Shown here: one piece after another, positions 12,025 to 25,136 of the stretch
Numbering within the stretch: position 1 is the first letter of the stretch
Layout: each line of letters begins with the position of its first letter
Assembly (NCBI GenBank): GCA_030340625.1
Contig: JAOPHQ010004272.1
Span: 310,001 to 374,000 of the forward strand
DNA: 64,000 nucleotides
Source of the DNA: Merluccius polli
Taxonomy: Eukaryota > Chordata > Actinopteri > Gadiformes > Merlucciidae
Reading direction: 5' to 3'
Made by a program: the position numbers and the translations under genes
The notes under the pieces: generated by a model
What the model was told of the DNA's origin: nothing
What the model saw: the letters and a program-made list of their open reading frames with translations, nothing else
The model's database searches: none

Positions 12025-15000
12025 ATGATATGCTATGGACAGCATCTGATAACAATTCAAGCATGCCAAACTCTAACCAAACTCACAGTAAAGTATGTAT
12101 GTCAGCATTGCGATGAGTCAGTGGCTTTCTAGGAACCGGGGCTAATTTAATGTAAACTGTAACTGAGTGGTAATAGAAACATGTACTCCCAGCAGACATG
12201 ACCATTATAATCTAGATGAAAGCGCTAACATTCTAAGAGTAGTTTATCATTTCATTCTTGTTGATAGTGTTAGGTTGACGTGTATCGTGTATCATTTTTT
12301 AAACTTTTTTAATTAACGACCTACCCTTGACATTCCTGCATCTCCTCCACAGTCTCTGGCAGGTGTTTGTTGAGGGTTTCCGGGAGGAAGAGATTAACCA
12401 CAGCAGAGCCAACTGTGATGCTTCCCATCAGAATGTAGGGCAGAAACTTGTTGTAGGTACCTGTCAATCATAAATGATAAAGATCAACTCAATACCTGTT
12501 TTTCTTTTTCCTTTTTACAATAAACTGATATTACCAAGACTGAAAGGAACAAGGCTCTTCTCTGTAATAAGATAATATAGATTGGAACATTTCATCTAGT
12601 TTAATTAATTTCCCACCTCGGATTTATAAAGTTCATATTTTATGTTATCCTTATTGGAAGTTGACTATTATTATAACATTTTCCCTGTACTTTTATGGCA
12701 CCCAGGGGGGGCTCACTGGTGGGCCTTAGAATGCCACCCAGTGGGCCATGGGGGTACTGCCTAAATAGTTAAGAAATTGCTTATCAAATGGTTTGTTTTA
12801 AACTGGGCTAATAAAAGTGTCACAGTAGACAGTCTGATGGGGTAACACTTTTACACTAATCATAAGTTAACTGTAATTCCTCAATCTAGCTTTGCTCAGT
12901 TCTTCTGGTTTTGCTGGCCCCACTATCACGATTTGATTCTCAAACGGGATTAGCATCGTTTATTGGACTCCATTCACCAAAAAGTAGGCCTACCTCTAAA
13001 CCGTCCAATCTTTTTTCTTTTTTTTCTATCGATTACGGTACGCAGGCCCTGACCATCTTGACACTTACACAAGTGGGCTTCAAGTTACGAAGGGTTGAGA
13101 AGCCCTGACCTTGACTACTAGCGGTACTAGAACCCCCATTTGAGTAGTTTTAGTAGTATAGGTTACAAAAAATATACAGCTCACATCTTGCTTGTCATAA
13201 ATAACTGCATGAAGAAATGCACACATTAACATAAAATAGTCTTACAAATGTTGGTTTGGGAATGTATTTCCCCCACCATGATGTACCTAAATATATGACG
13301 TATGGAGCGGTGATGCTTCCGATGCGTGCTGCGGAAGAACACATGCCGATGCCAATGTTCCTGAGAACCGTAGGGTATATCTCCGCCGTGTAGATGTAGA
13401 CCACGCTGAAGGCCATGGTGAAACCAAACTTCCCAGTGAGAACCATGGCCAGAGTCAAACCCTGGAGAGCTGTATGGGAGACGGGGGACAGGGCCTCTCA
13501 CTGTTAGCCTTTTAAATAGCACAATACTGATGATTTAACGATTCAATAATGATTCAGTTCTTAAACAGCCATATAGCTAGCTGTAAAGCAATTATTTTTT
13601 ATGTACATTGTTTATTTAGATTAGGATTAGCGTTTGTAGGCCGTAATAGCTAGCCAAATTCCAATTGTATTTAATCTTATAGGACTACCATGTAATAACT
13701 GTACATTGTGTGCTTAACGGTACAATGATTTACCAAACAAAAGCAAATACCAACAATGTTGTGTTTGACTGTGTTGATGTTATTGTCAATTACCTGATGT
13801 ATTCAATCTGTACAGGATCACAGTTGTTTTCATAGGGCTGTGCACTCCCTTATTCTGTACCTGCTCAGACATATGTGTTTGTCTCCCACTGGTCATGCTG
13901 ATTGTCTAGGTCAAATGTTTATGTGGTGGCATCTAGTCTAACATTTTATGGATAATTCAAGTTTATTGTATTTTTTCTTATAGATCCTCATACCTGACTG
14001 ATGCATATATTTTATGTATTTTGTTGAAATATATTTTGCGAACAAGTATTGGCAATCTTACAATCAGGGATGAACTGGATGAGGAGTAGAAATCCTCCAC
14101 CGATTAAGAGGAAAGAGGAAAGAAGTGCTCTTCTTGGACATTTCTTCAGAAGCAGAGTGGACATGACATGGGCAGGGACCTCACTACAGGCTGACAGGAA
14201 GCAGTTGATATAAGGGTCACCACTTAGGTTGGAGGTGTTCAGAGATAGTCCAAAGTAACCAATGTTAATAGACATCCTTAAAGTCAAAGAGAAAAAAAGA
14301 GAATCTGTATTACTTTACGTGATTTCATGACACCAGCACATCAATTGTGCACACTTACATGAACCCACTTTTAAAATAGTTAATAATCTTGGCTGAAAGA
14401 GGCACATTTTAAAATAGACTTACCATAAAGTTAGACTCAAGAGTGTGATGAGTCTTAGGTTTCTAGATTTCAGTACATCAATAATGGTGTATTTCTTTAT
14501 TTGCTGCCCATCTCCCAACTGAAAATCAAGGGGAAAGGTTAATTATGATCTAAATGTTGTAATAAAAGCATTTAATTGAGTTGGTTTCTGCTATATTCAT
14601 ATTAAAATATTAATCGAGTATGAGTCTAATCATTCTATTTACCACCATTAACAGGAAGTCACACAATTTATACAATGGCATGAGATTATACAGCCAAGCT
14701 ATAGTAAAACATGGCATGTTTACATGCCATGCATAGCATTAAGCAATATGTGTTTTAGAATCTCACCCTAGACTCTTTAAAGATGACCTCTGGAGCTTCC
14801 ACTTTGTTCTTCTTGGCAGCTTGTCTCAGTATGGCCTCCGCCTCCTCCACCCTCCCCTGAGAGAGGAGCCATCTTGGAGACTCTGAAATAAACCTGTCCA
14901 AATATATATTTTTTCACTCCAGTTAGCATTGGTATTATTACACAACATTATGGAGGACACAGTACATTCAATCCGTTTGTGTGAATTTAGTACTGTGATC

Positions 15001-17580
15001 TCAGAACTAAATAATTGTACTTCACTTTTGTTATGGCATACAGAGTATTGAAATAAAAATAAAAATTTGAAATATGAGTTTGAGGCAAGAGTATTTCAAT
15101 CATTACACATTTCTCCCAACTGTGTTTTAGTTTAGTTGTGTGTAGTTGACTTCAGTTTAAGCAAAGCTTAAGTACTATCTTATCTTAATTAAATGTATAT
15201 ATCTTAGCTAAAATTATCTTAGCCAAATTATTTTGTTTTGCAACGTACCCCCACAAGGGAATGTAGGCCACAGAGAAGGAGGAAATGACTGCCAGCAGTG
15301 TCCTCCACTCTCTGAAACAGTACGCCAGCCAGGGTAGCAGCATGTAGCCGATGCAGTAGAAGAGGAACGTCCCCAGTGTTGTGAAAAGAACACGCATTGA
15401 CTTACTCAACACCTCTGTTCCTGTGAGAGATCAGAATCAGAAATGTTATTTGCCAAAGTTCAAATGTACAAGAATTCAACTTGGTGCAGGTGTCAGCATT
15501 CGTTCAGGCTAAAAATACATATCTAGAATAAAATTACTAAAAGGAAAAATATATAACGTATACCTACATATAAATATGTTTTGATCACACTAGTCATAGG
15601 CCTTCATAGGAAATTGTACATTTTGGGTGTAGTGTAGAAAACAAGACACTGATTTGTTTTGGACATCCAGGCAAAGTGAACTACTAAATATATTCATACC
15701 TAGTACAAAGGCAGATATATACAGCGCTATCTGGGCGGCTCCAATGAAGAGGAAGGTGATGCAGAACAGTATCCATGAATTGGAGAAGGACTGAAGAAAA
15801 ACAAATACAAACTGAGCTGCAAGAGAAATGAAAAGGACCTTCTTCCTCCCAAACCTGGAAATGAAATCATATAAAGAAAATTGTATTGTTAAGTTTTTCA
15901 ATGCGAATGCGTTGGGATAACATCTGTCTTTATTTTCCTGTCAATTCTCTATCCATCTACAGTTATTTACCTTGACCAATCAACAACATTATCATATCAT
16001 ATAACATCCATGTGAATGTGCTCCACCATAACAATTGATTGGGACTCCTGATACTAGCAGGAGCAGAATAGAGTGGTCTGGCACATTACTTGGTGATTCA
16101 TCAAAACACAGGCTTTGTTTGTGACATTTAAGTAGACAGAAAGGAAAGGCAATGGACCTCATTTACATATGTACAGCTCTATATTGATTGCCATTGCGGC
16201 TTTTAATTCCTGATTAATCTGCTGGGTGGGTCTGCTGGGTGGCTACTGATCTTAATACACCAAAACATTGTAACTACTAGATGACGCTATTGTTTCTCAT
16301 GTTTCTCCTGGGTTTTCCTTAGCCTCTAACCTTTCCCAGGTGGCTCTTCTGACTCTTCTAACGCACATCCTTAAAAACAATCCAAATAACAAATAATGAA
16401 ATCTCAAATCTCTTGAAATTGTGATCAGATTAAAAAAGAGCTTAAATCAGTGGCGGTTTTAGGCCGTTTTTGGGGGGGCGAAGAGAACATTTTTACCTTT
16501 CCAACGATACCAATATTATGTTTGTACTCCAAATAGAACCCGAGATATGTCCTAATTAATACAGAAGTAGAAGTAGGCCTAATTGGCCTTGGGCCTGTTG
16601 CCAGCATGATTCTCTCACATACGTGATTTCTCTTTCCCTCACAGCCCCTCTGAGCCCCCCAAAGTTCTGATCCTAGAACCGCCCCTGGCTTAAATGAATA
16701 TTATATTTTAAAAAAGAGCTTAAATTAATATTATGTAGAGAAAGTTTAAATACCTGTCAGAAAGCTGGCCTGATACGAGGGAACCAATCAAGAAGCCCAT
16801 AAAGAGCGTTGAAGATGCAAAGGGAACTTTCCATGAATTACCACACACAAGGTCCCACTGTTTAGAAAAGTAAGTTTAGAAAATTAATTATTATGACTAA
16901 TGATATCCTCTTCATTGTTTACACATATGCAAACATTATAATAGCTTTCCCATTTGTAACAAACACATACACACACATATGCACACACAGACACACTTAT
17001 TTTTGCACTTGTTCATTATACTGCGTAATAATACACAGAATCAAGCATGCACACTCACAGGTCGGTCACATTTGTGTGGAAAGTATGTCCACACACACAC
17101 ACACACATTCCATATATTTTGAAAAATCTGTAATTTCAACAAAACTAATACACACACACAAACACACATGTGCACTCCTCTTACCTCTGTGACAATGGTG
17201 GACTGGAAGATGTCCTGGCTGTAGCTCCAGCCATCCACACAGCCTTCCAGCCCCACATCGGTAAGGTTGATGTCCCTGCCAGGGACGTAGCCCAGGGCAG
17301 ACAGGTTGCTGACCACGTCCAGTCTGTATCGGCTGCAGCGGCTCAGCCGCTCCTCGCCGCTTGCCGCCTTCTCCATGGGAACCATGACCCCCCGCCATTC
17401 GGCAGTCAGGTTGGCCTGGTGGGGAATCAGACAATGGTGCGGGGGCACAGCCCCGACGAAGACGATGTAGAGGCCGGTGAATCCGGTGGAGATGAACACA
17501 GTGTTGAGCAGAAAGAAAGTCACCCAGTAGTAAGGGCCGGATTGTCCCAGGAAGGCAGTGTCTTTGTCGTAATCTCCCAT
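11832..17580 (-). CDS. SLC22 organic cation/carnitine transporter (OCTN-like), gene B
   Basis: Predicted 12-TM major facilitator of the plasma membrane, likely moving organic cations, carnitine or zwitterions. Exons (high to low): 17580-17185, 16857-16754, 15854-15700, 15420-15249, 14893-14767, 14518-14424, 14276-14062, 13469-13287, 12460-12325, 11901-11832. They total 1653 nt (550 aa), all with AG/GT borders and matching phases. Exon sizes 104, 155, 172, 127, 215, 183 and 136 are the same as in gene C and, from memory, human SLC22A5. Start ATG 17580 gives MGDYDKDTAFLGQSGPYY, collinear with OCTN2. The TM1-TM2 loop has conserved Cys and sequons at N57, N92 and N105. SDRFGRKK, ESPRWLLSQGRVEEAE and YTAEIYPTVLRN are family signatures. 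The OCTN Walker-like motif GTEILGKS reads GTEVLSKS here. Exact orthology (slc22a4, a5 or a fish-specific copy) is unresolved. TM positions were judged by eye. Confidence 0.93.
11966..12020. repeat. (TA)n microsatellite, intron 9 of gene B
   Basis: About 27 TA units without interruption. Confidence 0.95.
16448..16687. mobile_element. hAT-type MITE in gene B intron 2
   Basis: The 240-bp element has ends CAGTGGCGGTTTTAGG and CCTAGAACCGCCCCTG. It is flanked by a perfect 8-bp duplication GCTTAAAT (16440-16447 and 16688-16695). It lies between exons 2 and 3 of gene B, 66 bp from the exon 2 donor. Confidence 0.9.
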
Positions 17581-17627
17581 TTTCTCAATATATCTATATT
17601 TTTACTTAATTTAACTTAAACCTTCCT

Positions 17628-17635
17628 TTATAAAT
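17628..17635 (-). promoter_or_regulatory. Candidate TATA box of gene B
   Basis: TTTATAAA lies about 50 bp upstream of the chosen ATG, with a C/T-rich tract further upstream. The spacing allows only a short 5' UTR. This is a guess from sequence alone, and the region is AT-rich by chance. Confidence 0.3.
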
Positions 17636-17959
17636 CTGTCCTTTAAAAATCCCCTGGGGTGGGAGGGGGGGGGGAACCGACCTTCTTTGAGAAGTTTCCA
17701 GAACAGACTAACACTCTCGTCTAGCGTCAGGAGAAGAGAACATTGGCACACATACAGAAAGCAAGGAAAGAAAGAAAAAAAACGAAAAAGTGAACTGTCT
17801 GATTCCTGACTTGATGGAGCCGAGATGAGACCCCCTCCTGACCAGCCTGCGGACACAGCTGCATCGCTGGCCCCAGAGTCCCAGCATTAATACTCCTGCA
17901 GAGAACAAAAGAGCAAGCTGTTCAACTGGAATCAGCCATAGTTGAGAGGCATATCACTC

Positions 17960-20149
17960 AGATGTGATCAAAGCCTACAGCAAGTGATGATGAGATGGGG
18001 GCGGGGGGTGGAATAATAGGCAACAAAAGGCAAATCATCAAATGTCTCAAGAATGGCTGTGTCCTGAGTGTTTCTCTAGCTGTGCTCCAAGCTGTTCTTC
18101 CAGACGACATTCCTGGCTTCCAAATACCCTCAAGAATTGCACGTGCCTGTACTCTAAATGCTCCTAAGTAGCATTAAAAGGACTCTGCTTTGCCACTGGT
18201 TTCTAAAGCTGTCAAGCCACACCATTGGGGGTTTGGGGGGCCTAGTGTGTGTGTGTGTGTGTGTGTTCAGTAAAGGAGGGCAAAGTTTAAGTTGAAACAC
18301 TTGTTAAAGTATTATGCATACGGACTGATTATATCAATTCATTCTAACAGGCACTGATGTGAACGCAAACGTTAATCAATGGGCAAACAAGAGGAGTGTC
18401 ACATCAATTAACCTCAGATGTTCCTTTTTACTTTAACCCTAAATATGCTGACGGGACTGTTTTCGGCTCATATTGGCAGATGCAATTACATTAGTATCAT
18501 GCACATATAGCTTTGAACTGCTTATATCAGGGATCCCTATAGGCAAAATGGCAGATTTTGTGTAATCTCACAATAGCATTTTCATTTCCCACTTACATAT
18601 GCATTAATTGGGACAAGATGTAAATTAAAATTCAATAATTACATTTTCATTTTCACTACTAGCATGAGCATTCTCTGACGATATTAAAATGAAAATGGAA
18701 AAGCCATTTATTCAATGTTAATTCAAATTTTAAAATGAAAATGCAATATAAATATTGTAACTTAATTTTGCATTTTTGGATGCATATAGTTCAGAATTTT
18801 AATTTAAATGGAATAATCCATTTCATATACCTTTATGCACATTCTCTGACAATTTGAAAATGCAAAAGCCATTTGATATGTCATTTCCAAAGACTAACCC
18901 TGCTTTATTACAATATTTAAATGTTAATTCATATGTGAAAATGGAAACACATTGCGCCCAATTACAATTACATGGCAATGCTGTCACAGTGTTTCCCTGA
19001 CGAAATGAAGTGGCGAATGCAAAGGCCATTTGCATTTTCAAGTTCTAGCAATCTGTCAGTCATTCTTGGAAGGCGGGACTACTAGGGTAGGGTCTGTAAT
19101 GTTTGATTAACATAAACCTTGACATTGATTAAATAATTACTCTTGCAGCAGATTTCTACCTTTAGCTACCATGAGTATGAGTAACTAGTAATGTCAGCTA
19201 GTAGTGTCGTGGATAAACCACACTAACCATAACCCTAACAAAAGTGAGACGAGAAAGACAAAGTTTCAAGACTTTTATTATCACTTGTAAACAAGTAACA
19301 CCAAAGGCCGAGTTGGTTTGCAAAGAACTGATATTCTTGGCCCAGACTTCATGTTATATTTGCTCACTTTGTAGTTTCCTCCTCCATGCACTAACCAATC
19401 ACATCAACCTATGCATTGTTTACTATTTGAACCTAAAGATTAGGCACCTCCCCTGTGGCCCTTTCCCCAGCTCCCCATCAGCTGGACATATATTACACTT
19501 CTGCAGCACATGTAGCACATGAGATGAAATTATCTACAAACTAAATCACTTGAGGTCTTGAGGTAGTTTACACACTGTATGTGGGGAAAAGTGTATTTTC
19601 AGGAATGCATGACAAAAGGGGTTTGGAAGATTGCCCTATGTGTCTTGCTGTGAAATTAAAAACTTTGGGGGACCATATGGTCAACATAGTAAACAAGGTT
19701 CATCTCAGTGTCGGTATAATGTGTACAGGGGTGGTTTAAGTCACCTGTCAGACTCTGACCAGTGACTGACCCTGGAAAACCTCACTACAGAGCTTCTGTG
19801 GAATGTACAATCTGGACTTTTCTTCTCAGGGTAGCCTTGAGAATCTAAGGGGAACTAAACATCTAAGGTTTCTATATAATAGTCACCCATTTGTGATTCT
19901 CTGTTTTTCTCCACACTTATATTCATTCATCTAGCATATAGGCAAGATAATGATTATACTTTCTTTAAACATATAGTACATTTCTCCCATAGTAGTATCA
20001 AACATCTAGCCTTGATGGAAACCCCAGAAACTGGTTTTGATGGCTGCTGTTCTTTTTTGGGTTTAGTTTTCAGTGTTGTGTTCACTGTTTTCTAAACTCT
20101 ATTTGAAAGTAAGTTTGGGTAAATTGAGACAGGCGATATAAGACAGGTC
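17960..20149. other. Non-coding interval upstream of gene B
   Basis: No gene is visible. It contains a short (TG)n run at 18245-18266 and the repeat block at 18590-19050. The ORFs here are short and lack recognisable domains. Confidence 0.5.
18590..19050. repeat. Three imperfect tandem units of about 160 bp
   Basis: A phrase of the form 'ctctgac(g/a)at ... aaatg(c/g)aaaagccattt' recurs near 18670, 18840 and 18990, separated by AT-rich sequence. This suggests an old tandem repeat or a MITE with internal repeats. Confidence 0.5.
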
Positions 20150-20796
20150 GGTAACGCTTTACATTAAGTAGACACTCATCAGCATTAATTGATACTTAAC
20201 TAATGCTGAGTCCATCCTGAGTTAATGTAGGACTCATGGAGGACTCAGCCATGGATGAATGGTTACTCCATCAGTAACTAATCAGGAGTCAGTCTTAATT
20301 ACAGAGTCTTTAATGATAAATGCTTACCTAAGTCATATATTACAGATTAACTCAGACATGTTTCTTAAAATGAATTCATACTATTAATTAATTAATGAAT
20401 TACTAAAACAACGTGAATTTAATGTCCCATATGTCACAACCTCCATTCCACAGTACTATTTGAACAGGTATCTGTTTATTAACGTACCTTAACTCCTGTT
20501 TTTGGGATAGGAACATTTCTGCAGGATTCTTTGCAATCCAGGAGACAGACATGTGGCCATGTAGCTTTTGCTTCCAGTAGAAGTGACGGATGTAAATTGC
20601 TCGGATTCAGATTCATATATATTTGTTGGCAGTCCAAATATTATGACATATTCACTGTGAAACTTTCCCACGTTAATCAAGCATACGTGTTTATGTGTGG
20701 CCTTTCAGGTAGTATCAGCAGATATAACCACAACCAGAAGTTAATTAATAATTAATTAATAGTTATGTGTCCCACTAGGTAAAGTCACAACATGAA
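20150..20796 (+). repeat. Left inverted arm of element N
   Basis: Reverse complement of 27343-27971 with a few substitutions and small indels. Just inside this arm, at 20771-21110, sub-units beginning 'gttatgtgtcccgc' recur three times. Confidence 0.85.
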
Positions 20797-22332
20797 GATA
20801 TATTTGCAATTCATTACCTAATGACTAACTTATACAGGTACAATTCATGATTTCATTTTAATATGGTAGTATGAAAAACTATTAGTCAATAATGGTTAGT
20901 TGAGTGTTATGTGTCCCGCTTAGTAAAGTCACAACATTATGATATATTTACAGATCATTACCCAACGATTAACTAAGACCGCTTCAGAGCATGATTTCAT
21001 TTTGATACGGTAGCATGGAAAACCAGGTCAATTAATTGTTAGTTAAGTGTCATGTGCCCCGCTAAATAAAGTCACAACATTATGATATTTTTGCAAATCC
21101 TTACTTAATCTCTTAACTAAGACAGGTAAAGAGCATAATTTATCTGAAAGACTGTACACAGTAACATCGCCAGTGTTAATATAACACTTAAAGAGTTAAT
21201 TTTAACACTACCACAGTGAACATATGGTCCCTATCTACAGTGTTAAATGTACACTGAACTGACACTGAAGTTACATTTCCAGTGTCAATTTTACTCTGGT
21301 AAGAGTTAATATTTTACACTACACTACACTAAGAAGTGTCAATCAAGTTTTACACTATGTGTGATGTAACACCCATAGTGTTATTCACATGTAACACTAA
21401 AGAGTTAAGTGTTAAGAACTAACTTTAACAGTGTTAACCCTACTTTACACTATGTTGATTATGAAATTACTCAAGAGTGTTGATTTTTAACCAACTCCTA
21501 CCAGTGTTACATATGATCTACTTTTGCAGTCCCTGTGATATGACACAAAACTTAATATCTGCAGGGGGAAAAAACACACAGACATGAAACATGAAATATT
21601 GGCATTAAAAGTAAACATAAAATATCATGTAAAAGCTCAAACCTTATCACAGTGATTTACCTGGATATAAATTGTGAATCAACCTCAAATGCCTCACAAG
21701 GTCATTGGTTCCCACAAAATGAGAGTGGCAAACAAAACAAATCAGGCCCATGATATCGATTAAGACCACTAGTGAAGCAGCATGGCCCTAACCTCAGCAA
21801 CACGTGGGCTCTCCTGGACTTGACCAATATCTATGTTGTAAATCGTTGTCTGAATGAAGGTGTACATGTTGTGGAGCATCTGGTTGTACATGGTACCAAA
21901 TACAAAGTGTGCTTCAAAGAGTTCGTCAAAAGCTCCTAGGGTACTGGGTGAGTTGCACGGTATGACCTGCTTGTCCAGAATAATGAAGAACTCATGGATG
22001 GTGCTCCTCTTCATCCCAACAGCAAGAACATACGGTTGAGTGGTGCATTTGATTGCATCAACATGTTCTTGAATACTTGTTCCGCTCTGAGGATAAAGAA
22101 TAAGTCAAAATTAAAACCAGTACAAGCTGACAACCTGAAAATTGCCTATTTTTGCTTTAAAAATCACAAACACAATTCAATTTTCATCAACTTATTACTT
22201 ACCACCAGAGCACCACACTACATCAAAGAACAATCTGGAAGAAAAAAGAAAAAAAATGCCTATATTAAGTAAACCTAATATTCTCAGAGCAAATTAAAAC
22301 CCATGAAAAATGTATTGTATTTGTAACCAAAG

Positions 22333-23759
22333 ATAATAGAGCGGAGCAAGATGGATCACTGGCTGCGAAATACGTTGACACGGTTGACACCAATGAGGTA
22401 CGCTCTCGAACTCTATGTGCGCCATTTTAGTAAGCTCAAGTGTTACCGGAACCCGGAAGTCCGAAGAGTGCTGCAGGCAGCAGGCGGAGGCTGGCGTTCA
22501 CCGCCGTGGGAAAATGCCCTGTATCTTTTAAATACAAATGTGTCCACAGTCATGGTGACTAGATATGTTTGTCCCTATAAAACAATAATAAAAAGTGGCT
22601 ATAATAATAAAAAGCTTTGTGTGGATCGCGACCAAGACGAAAGCATGGATATTTCTTTTTTAGTTCATCCGTGAACTTGCATTTACGTTTCGGTTTAGCT
22701 GCAGAGATGCCGCCGGTACATGCGCTCTCTTTGATAAACAAGGAAGCTGCTCGCCCACTGAGGTGCAGACTGACCAATTAAAAGCTCACAGAAAAGGCTA
22801 TCGACCAATGACGGCACTCTACAGTCAGACCGTATGCAGGTAACTTCCCCTACTCACTGCCACTCAAAGCAAAGCCATCTGGCTGTTTGAGGGGACTCGT
22901 GGGATGGAGTTGTGTCTGAACTGTAACGATGAGGTTGGCTCACAGCTTAGGCACAACGGTGGCCTACGTTAATAGATAGCGAGACAATAAAGGGCCATCT
23001 AGTGGTCGATAAGAATATGGTTGAATTGGGATTACATGATGTGCCCAGCCATTCAAGGTTTTGCATGAAACTATGTTTATTTATACAAGTTATGTTTAAT
23101 CCTATGTGGCCTTATTGGCTTGAATCGAGCCTAGAATGTTGAGGTGGCTTACTAAAATGGCGTCCATTCAGGCTGAGAACGTACTTCACCGTAGCCTAGA
23201 ACTCTAGACACCCCCTAGCGGCAGCAAATTTATTTGGCAGCTAGGTAGGTCTAGCACGGCTCCGTCGGCTTTTTGGTGCTGGAAACACAAAGTATGTCAG
23301 ACCAATCACAGCGTGAGGGGCGGAGTCGAAAGCCGGGCTACCATGACGACAGAGTTGCGACGGTTCCGTGTTAGAGGTAAACAATGGCTGCTGCTGCTGG
23401 CGAACGGCTGTCTTTCGACTCGGCTTTGGCCGCGACTCTTCAAGACTTGAAGTTAACATTTTCTTTGAGAAAAGAACAAAGAACGGCACTGAAGTCTTTC
23501 CTCGAAAAGAAATATGTATTCGGAGTTTTGATTAATTACGTAGTCAGAGCGACGGCTCTGACTACGTCACCTTCTTCGTTGCTCTGATTGGTTAGCGCTA
23601 TCCTATTGCGTGCAGAGGGAACTTGAAAGACAACCGTTTATCCCACCCACACTGCCAATGGAGCTGAGCCAGACCTTACATCTTTCTGATGTGGGTCTGG
23701 CTTGCCAGGCTAACTTCACCGCCCTGACGCAACTGATCCATCTTGCTCCGCTCTATTAT
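22333..23759. mobile_element. Nested element with 26-bp terminal inverted repeats
   Basis: ATAATAGAGCGGAGCAAGAT begins at 22333, and its reverse complement ends at 23759; the matched arm extends to 26 bp. The interior contains the helicase-like fragment at 23384-23520. The superfamily is unknown. Confidence 0.6.
23384..23520 (+). pseudogene. RecQ-like helicase N-terminal fragment
   Basis: ATG 23384 opens MAAAAGERLSFDSALAATLQ, then TFSLRKEQRTALKSFLEKKY. The 'LRkEQrtALksFL' pattern is the Q-motif-like lead-in of DEAH/RecQ-type helicases found, from memory, as recurrent transposon-associated fragments in fish. A Walker A (TGxGKS) should follow within about 15 residues. Instead the frame runs into a palindromic 'gagccgtcgctctgacta'-type sequence and no helicase motif appears. 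It is a captured 5' exon at most. Confidence 0.5.
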
Positions 23760-23760
23760 T

Positions 23761-23901
23761 AGTGTGAATGCTCGAGCATTCACACTCTAGATATCGAAAT
23801 CTTTATTAGTGTGAATGCTCGAGCATTCACACTCTAGATATCGAAATCTTTATTAGTGTGAATGCTCGAGCATTCACACTCTAGATATCGAAATCTTTAT
23901 T
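23761..23901. repeat. Three 47-bp tandem units, each with a 24-bp perfect palindrome
   Basis: The units begin at 23761, 23808 and 23855. Each contains a palindrome centred on GCTCGAGC, with arms GTGTGAAT and ATTCACAC. Confidence 0.9.
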
Positions 23902-24829
23902 ATTTTTATTCTTCTTCCGAACGTTTTTTGGCACTCTTCTCCTTCTTCATACTTTCAGCTACAGAAACCATTCAAATATCAAAATGTTCAGATTTGTTAC
24001 GACATTATGGCTATCTATTCAGATTTTTCATATTCATTCAACTTTTCAAATGATTCTACTTTTTCCACCTTTATTTTTCCAATATAAGTCAGCCTCTTAT
24101 TCTTCCAATGCTTTACGTCGTAACTAATTCAAATTTCAACCGTTTCCCATCGTTCAAACAATTAAACGAATCTAGAGATTTGTATCTATCTAGCCGTGTT
24201 CACGAAATTTCGATAGCTGTTATACTTTTTTCTGTATCGCAGTTTTAGTTTCAAATCGTCATATTCTACCATTCGTCCCATTGTAACCGGCGGACCTTCC
24301 ACTGTTTAAGATGTCATAACTAATTCATTCACTTTTCAACCGTTAACCTTCATTCAAAAAATGTCACTAATCTACAGATTTGTATATTCAATAATAACGA
24401 TATCCAAACGAAATTTCGATAGCATTTATATTTATTCAGAATCACAGTTTAAGTTTCGGGTTCTCTTCAGTTGATCTCACAGTTACACATCGATTACACA
24501 TTAATCTCTGACAGTTACACATCGTAGGCCTAACTAAATCAATTCTCAATCGTTTACCTTCGTTCAAAAGATGTCACAAATCTACAGACTTGTATATCCC
24601 ATAATATCCAAACGAAATTTCGATAGCATTTATATTTATTAAGAGTTTCACAGTTTAACTGATTCCTTTTCAGTTGACTTCACGTTGACGCTCGAGCGAG
24701 GGGACGTTCAGCAGTGTTGCCAGATTGGGCTGCTTTTTGAGGATCAGACAGTGTTGCCAGTTTGGGCTACCTTTTGAGGACGTTCAGACAGTGTTGCCAG
24801 ATAGGGCTACTTTTTGAGGACGTTCAGCA

Positions 24830-25130
24830 GTGTTGTTACTACTTCAGTTACTTCTACTTCAGCTATTAGTATTACTAATTCAGCTACTACTACTTTCAGC
24901 TACTTCTACTATTTCAGCTTCTACTACTACTTTCAGCTACTTCTACTATTTCAGCTTCTACTAGTACTTTCAGATTCTTCTACTATTTCAGCTTCTACTA
25001 CTACATTCAGATTCTTCGACTATTTCAGCTTCTTCTACTACTTTCAGATTCTTCTACTATTTCAGCTTCTACTACTACTTTCAGTTTCTTTTACTATTTC
25101 AGCTTATACTACTACTTTCAGATTCTTCAG
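24830..25130. repeat. TTC/TAC-rich minisatellite
   Basis: Degenerate units of about 40 bp of the form 'cttctactatttcagcttct actactactttcag' run for about 300 bp. The plus-strand ORF across it (Phe/Tyr/Ser-rich) is a by-product. Confidence 0.75.
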
Positions 25131-25136
25131 ATCAAT

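Noticed and set aside
12930..13105. Possible hAT MITE with 'gggttgagaagccctgacc' at one side
   Set aside because: I could not find a matching left end or target duplication.
17170..17619. 149-codon plus-strand ORF
   Set aside because: Antisense shadow of exon 1 of gene B.
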